Assembly (NCBI GenBank): GCA_945886995.1
Contig: CAMCZJ010000002.1
Span: 1 to 33,152, forward strand
From: Asaia bogorensis
Lineage (GTDB): Bacteria; Pseudomonadota; Alphaproteobacteria; Acetobacterales; Acetobacteraceae
Reading direction: 5' to 3'
DNA: 33,152 nucleotides
The notes under the pieces are model-generated. The model saw nothing but the letters and a program-made list of their open reading frames with translations, ran no database searches and was not told the origin of the DNA. Below, one piece after another: positions 30,853 to 33,152 of the stretch. A program made the translations under genes and the position numbers. The number at the start of each line of letters is the position of its first letter. The stretch's first letter is position 1.

Positions 30853-32073
30853 ATGGCCGCGGGGTGGAGTGCCGCTGAGAAAACCACGCTGGCGCAAATC
30901 TGTGCCGCGCATTTCGTCAGCCATTTGCACATCCTGATCCTGCCGCCACTTTTTCCGCTGCTGCGGGAATCGCTCGATGTTTCTTATATTGAACTCGGCT
31001 TGGCGCTGACCGTGTTCAATATTGTCTCCGCCTTCACCCAGGCGCCGATGGGCTTTGTGGTGGACCGTATCGGCCCACGCAAAATGCTGGCGGCAGCGCT
31101 GATGTTTGGCGGTTCGGCCTTTATCCTGCTTGGGCTTTTTCCAAGCTGGCCCATGCTGATAGTGGCCGCCGCCATGGCTGGGCTTGCCAATAGCGTCTAT
31201 CACCCGGCGGATTACGCGGTGCTGGGTTCCGATATCAGCGAAGGCCGTGTGGGCCGCGCCTTTTCGCTGCATACCGCATGCGGTTTTTTGGGGGGCGCCA
31301 TCGCCCCCGCCTTCATGCTGGGTGTTGCGGCACTCGGTGGCATGTCCTCCGCGATGATTGCCGGCGGTTTGGTTGGCCCGCTGGTCGCGATACCACTGAT
31401 ATTCGCCGCGCGGCGCGATGCGGCCAAACCCCGCCCGGCAACAGCAACGCAGCGCGCAGCGGAAGCGGGCGGCGTGCGCCGCGTGCTGACCCCGGCGGTG
31501 ATGGCGATGATGGTATTCTTCATCATGCTGGCACTTGCCAATGGCGGCATTCATAGCTTCTCGGTCGCTGCCTGGGTGGCGCAGGGCATGACCTTGGAAC
31601 TCGCGAATGGGGCTTTGACCGGGTATCTGTTCGCGAGCGCGATTGGCGTTCTGATGGGCGGCTATATCGCGGATTGGACCAAGCGCCATGGGCTGGTGGC
31701 GACTTTTGGTTTCATCGCCGCCGCATCCATCATGCTGCTGATCGGCAATGGCGTTTTTCAGGGCTATGCGCTGGTGGCAGCCATGATTTCATCCGGGCTG
31801 CTGACGGGCATGATCATGCCATCGCGGGATATGCTGGTACGCGCTGCGGCGCCGCCAGGGCAAGCAGGGGCGGTGTTCGGCATTGTGTCCACCGGCTTCA
31901 ATATTGGCGGCATGGTGGGGCCACCGCTATTTGGCTGGCTGCTGGAAGCGGGCGAACCACGGCTGATCTTCATCACCAGCGCGGGCTTCATGTTGCTGAC
32001 GGCGGTAATGGCGATTGGGCAGGAATGGCGGCTGGCACGGCGCCGCCGTGCCGCAATGACCGCGGCGGAATGA
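30853..32073 (+). CDS. MFS transporter
   Basis: A 406-residue integral membrane protein with about 12 hydrophobic segments. The MFS motif A-like loop between segments 2 and 3 is present (GFVVDRIGPRKMLAAAL), as is a long central loop near residues 185-215 (RRDAAKPRPATATQ). The family exports or imports small solutes by proton or sodium coupling; the sequence does not show the substrate. The ATG at 30853 sits 2 bases after the polA stop, so it is translated from the polA transcript. A TTG 6 bases earlier overlaps the polA stop and is less likely. It ends against the AEC carrier gene with no spacer. Confidence 0.9.
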   Translation: MAAGWSAAEKTTLAQICAAHFVSHLHILILPPLFPLLRESLDVSYIELGLALTVFNIVSAFTQAPMGFVVDRIGPRKMLAAALMFGGSAFILLGLFPSWPMLIVAAAMAGLANSVYHPADYAVLGSDISEGRVGRAFSLHTACGFLGGAIAPAFMLGVAALGGMSSAMIAGGLVGPLVAIPLIFAARRDAAKPRPATATQRAAEAGGVRRVLTPAVMAMMVFFIMLALANGGIHSFSVAAWVAQGMTLELANGALTGYLFASAIGVLMGGYIADWTKRHGLVATFGFIAAASIMLLIGNGVFQGYALVAAMISSGLLTGMIMPSRDMLVRAAAPPGQAGAVFGIVSTGFNIGGMVGPPLFGWLLEAGEPRLIFITSAGFMLLTAVMAIGQEWRLARRRRAAMTAAE

Positions 32074-32997
32074 TCAGGCTTTGAAGTAAGCGAGCAACAC
32101 AGAAAGTGTTGCAATCGAAATCAGTGTGGAAAGCAGCACCGTGGCGCCAGAAGCGCCCACGCCGGTTTCATAGCGCCGAGCCAACAGAAACGCATTGGCA
32201 CCTGTCGGCAGCGCTGAGACTACCACCGCCACCGCCGTTTCCAAGGGCGAAAGCCCAAGCGCCAGACAAGCGCCCCAGGCCAGCGCGGGCATCAGGGCAA
32301 GCTTCAGGAAACTGGCAAAGCCAACCTCCGCCCGCGCACCAGCCAGCGAAAATCCCGCAAGCGATCCGCCAAGGCAAAACAGAGCAAGCGGTGGCCCTGC
32401 GGCGCCGAGCAATTCCAAGACGCGCCGCATGGGTGCCGGGACGGGAATGCCAAGCGCTTGCCACACGAAGGCAAGGAATACTGCCATCACAATCGGGTGG
32501 CGCAGCACACCTAGCAAGGTGGCGCGTAAAACGCGCGAGAGTGGCGCCTGGCTATGCAGCCCAATCTCCGCCACCACGGTTGCGACACTCAACAGCACCA
32601 TGGAATGCAGCGCCAGAATCGCCAGCAATATGGTCAGCCCCGCCTGACCGAAAGCTGCCGTGATCAGCGGAATACCCAGCATAACAGTGTTGCCGAAGCT
32701 GGCATTCAGCGCGAATAGCCCCGCCGCACCAATCCCCTGCCGCAACCTTGCGCGGCCCAACCACAGCGCAATGCCGTAAATCAGCATGGAGGCAATGAAA
32801 AACGCGAATGCCGCCGGCCCGCCGCCCTCATGGCCAGAAGTGCCGCCATTGAACAACAAACAGGGTGAGGCGATGGAGAAGGTGAAGAAATTCAGCCCGC
32901 GAAACCCGCCATCATCCACAAAACGCCAGCGCGAAGCCGCATAGCCCAGCGCGATAATCGCAAAAACCGGCAGGACAATGCCAAGAACGATACTCAC
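32074..32997 (-). CDS. AEC-family (auxin efflux carrier type) permease
   Basis: A 307-residue membrane protein with about ten hydrophobic segments. NASFGNTVMLGIPLI and ALPTGANAFLLARRYETG are typical of the AEC family (PF03547), which exports or imports malonate, malate or other organic anions in bacteria; no auxin role is implied. The start is GTG at 32997, overlapping the TGA of guanylate kinase (GTGA), so it is coupled to gmk. A perfect 7-bp hairpin (GCAACAC 32094-32100 / GTGTTGC 32106-32112, 5-base loop) lies in its last coding stretch, on the polA-MFS transcript 20 bases after the MFS stop. Its stop and the MFS stop are adjacent and form TGATCA. Confidence 0.9.
   Translation of the reverse strand: MSIVLGIVLPVFAIIALGYAASRWRFVDDGGFRGLNFFTFSIASPCLLFNGGTSGHEGGGPAAFAFFIASMLIYGIALWLGRARLRQGIGAAGLFALNASFGNTVMLGIPLITAAFGQAGLTILLAILALHSMVLLSVATVVAEIGLHSQAPLSRVLRATLLGVLRHPIVMAVFLAFVWQALGIPVPAPMRRVLELLGAAGPPLALFCLGGSLAGFSLAGARAEVGFASFLKLALMPALAWGACLALGLSPLETAVAVVVSALPTGANAFLLARRYETGVGASGATVLLSTLISIATLSVLLAYFKA
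32094..32112 (+). terminator. Hairpin inside the AEC gene, 20 bases after the MFS stop
   Basis: GCAACAC (32094-32100) and GTGTTGC (32106-32112) form a perfect 7-bp stem with a 5-base loop. For plus-strand transcripts it is the first strong structure after the polA-MFS unit, although no T-tract follows. Confidence 0.4.
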
Positions 32998-33152
32998 GCG
33001 CCAAGCAAGCCCTTGATGAAGCCCGCCATGCCTGGCTGGCGCGCGCGTGTGCTGCGTGCGGCATGCAACACGGCGCGTGCCGTCGCCACCGTGGCCGCAA
33101 AATCCTGATTGATCAGCACATGGTCGAATTCATCCCAATGGGCGATTTCTTC
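32994..33152 (-). CDS. gmk: Guanylate kinase, C-terminal part (cut by window edge)
   Basis: Only the last 52 codons and the stop are in the window. The reading EEIAHWDEFDHVLINQDF, then ATVATARAVLHAARSTRARQPG and a short amphipathic end, matches the C-terminus of bacterial Gmk, which has a conserved xxHxxxYDYVIVNDD-type stretch. Gmk converts GMP to GDP with ATP. The stop (TGA) overlaps the AEC start. The P-loop and GMP-binding sites lie beyond base 33152 and were not seen. Confidence 0.8.
   Translation of the reverse strand, partial: EEIAHWDEFDHVLINQDFAATVATARAVLHAARSTRARQPGMAGFIKGLLGA

Noticed and set aside
30433-31689. Long minus-strand frame across polA and the MFS gene
   Set aside because: Overlaps polymerase motif C and MFS membrane segments; composition is His/Gln/Arg-rich shadow sequence.
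1-33152. CRISPR arrays, insertion sequences, prophage or toxin-antitoxin genes
   Set aside because: No regularly spaced repeats, transposase, integrase or phage structural motif was found in any frame.

Overview
The window reads as chromosomal DNA of an alphaproteobacterium. The best guess is Rhodospirillales/Acetobacteraceae, Roseomonas-like. This rests on the flaF-flbT-flagellin block, a MucR/Ros regulator, an OlsB ornithine-lipid enzyme, strong G+C and GC3 bias, and a parvulin-type isomerase divergent from secA. The genus is inference. I see no rRNA, tRNA, CRISPR array, transposase or prophage gene.

Layout. (1) 1-3347: start of a periplasmic peptidyl-prolyl isomerase gene (minus strand), divergent from secA. 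(2) 3348-5414: a promoter-leader-terminator unit (small RNA or attenuator), then a translationally coupled GNAT acetyltransferase/argC pair, then a hairpin-rich convergent gap. (3) 5415-8419, minus strand: a flagellar unit of two flagellin paralogues, flbT and flaF. The two flagellin upstream regions share two sequence blocks at identical distances from the start codons. (4) 8637-15968: efp (minus), then plus-strand housekeeping genes: a malate/lactate dehydrogenase-family enzyme, a secreted unknown, cspA with two small basic proteins, RidA, HemW, a SirB1-family protein and a lone LutA-like CCG protein. (5) 15970-18813, minus strand: a JmjC ribosomal-oxygenase-like protein, an OmpA-like protein, a FAS1 lipoprotein and a DUF2459 protein, joined by stop/start overlaps. 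(6) 18993-22672, plus strand: a four-gene sugar operon (CgeB-like glycosyltransferase, QdtA/FdtA ketoisomerase, DegT aminotransferase, LpxA-like acyltransferase). (7) 22710-27663: OlsB, MucR, TusA, a GMC oxidoreductase, a HIT protein and a lipoprotein hydrolase. (8) 27757-33152: a zf-CHCC protein overlapping polA, an MFS carrier, an AEC carrier and the end of guanylate kinase.

How the parts fit. FlbT and FlaF are post-transcriptional and assembly partners of the flagellins encoded just upstream of them. The sugar operon has the enzyme set for a dTDP-3-acylamino-3,6-dideoxyhexose plus a transferase for a surface glycan or glycoprotein; dTDP-glucose supply genes are not in the window. The most novel-looking material is regulatory: the twin flagellin upstream elements, the leader RNA ahead of GNAT-argC, several starts that look leaderless, and convergent junctions so tight that the hairpins lie on or beside the stop codons.
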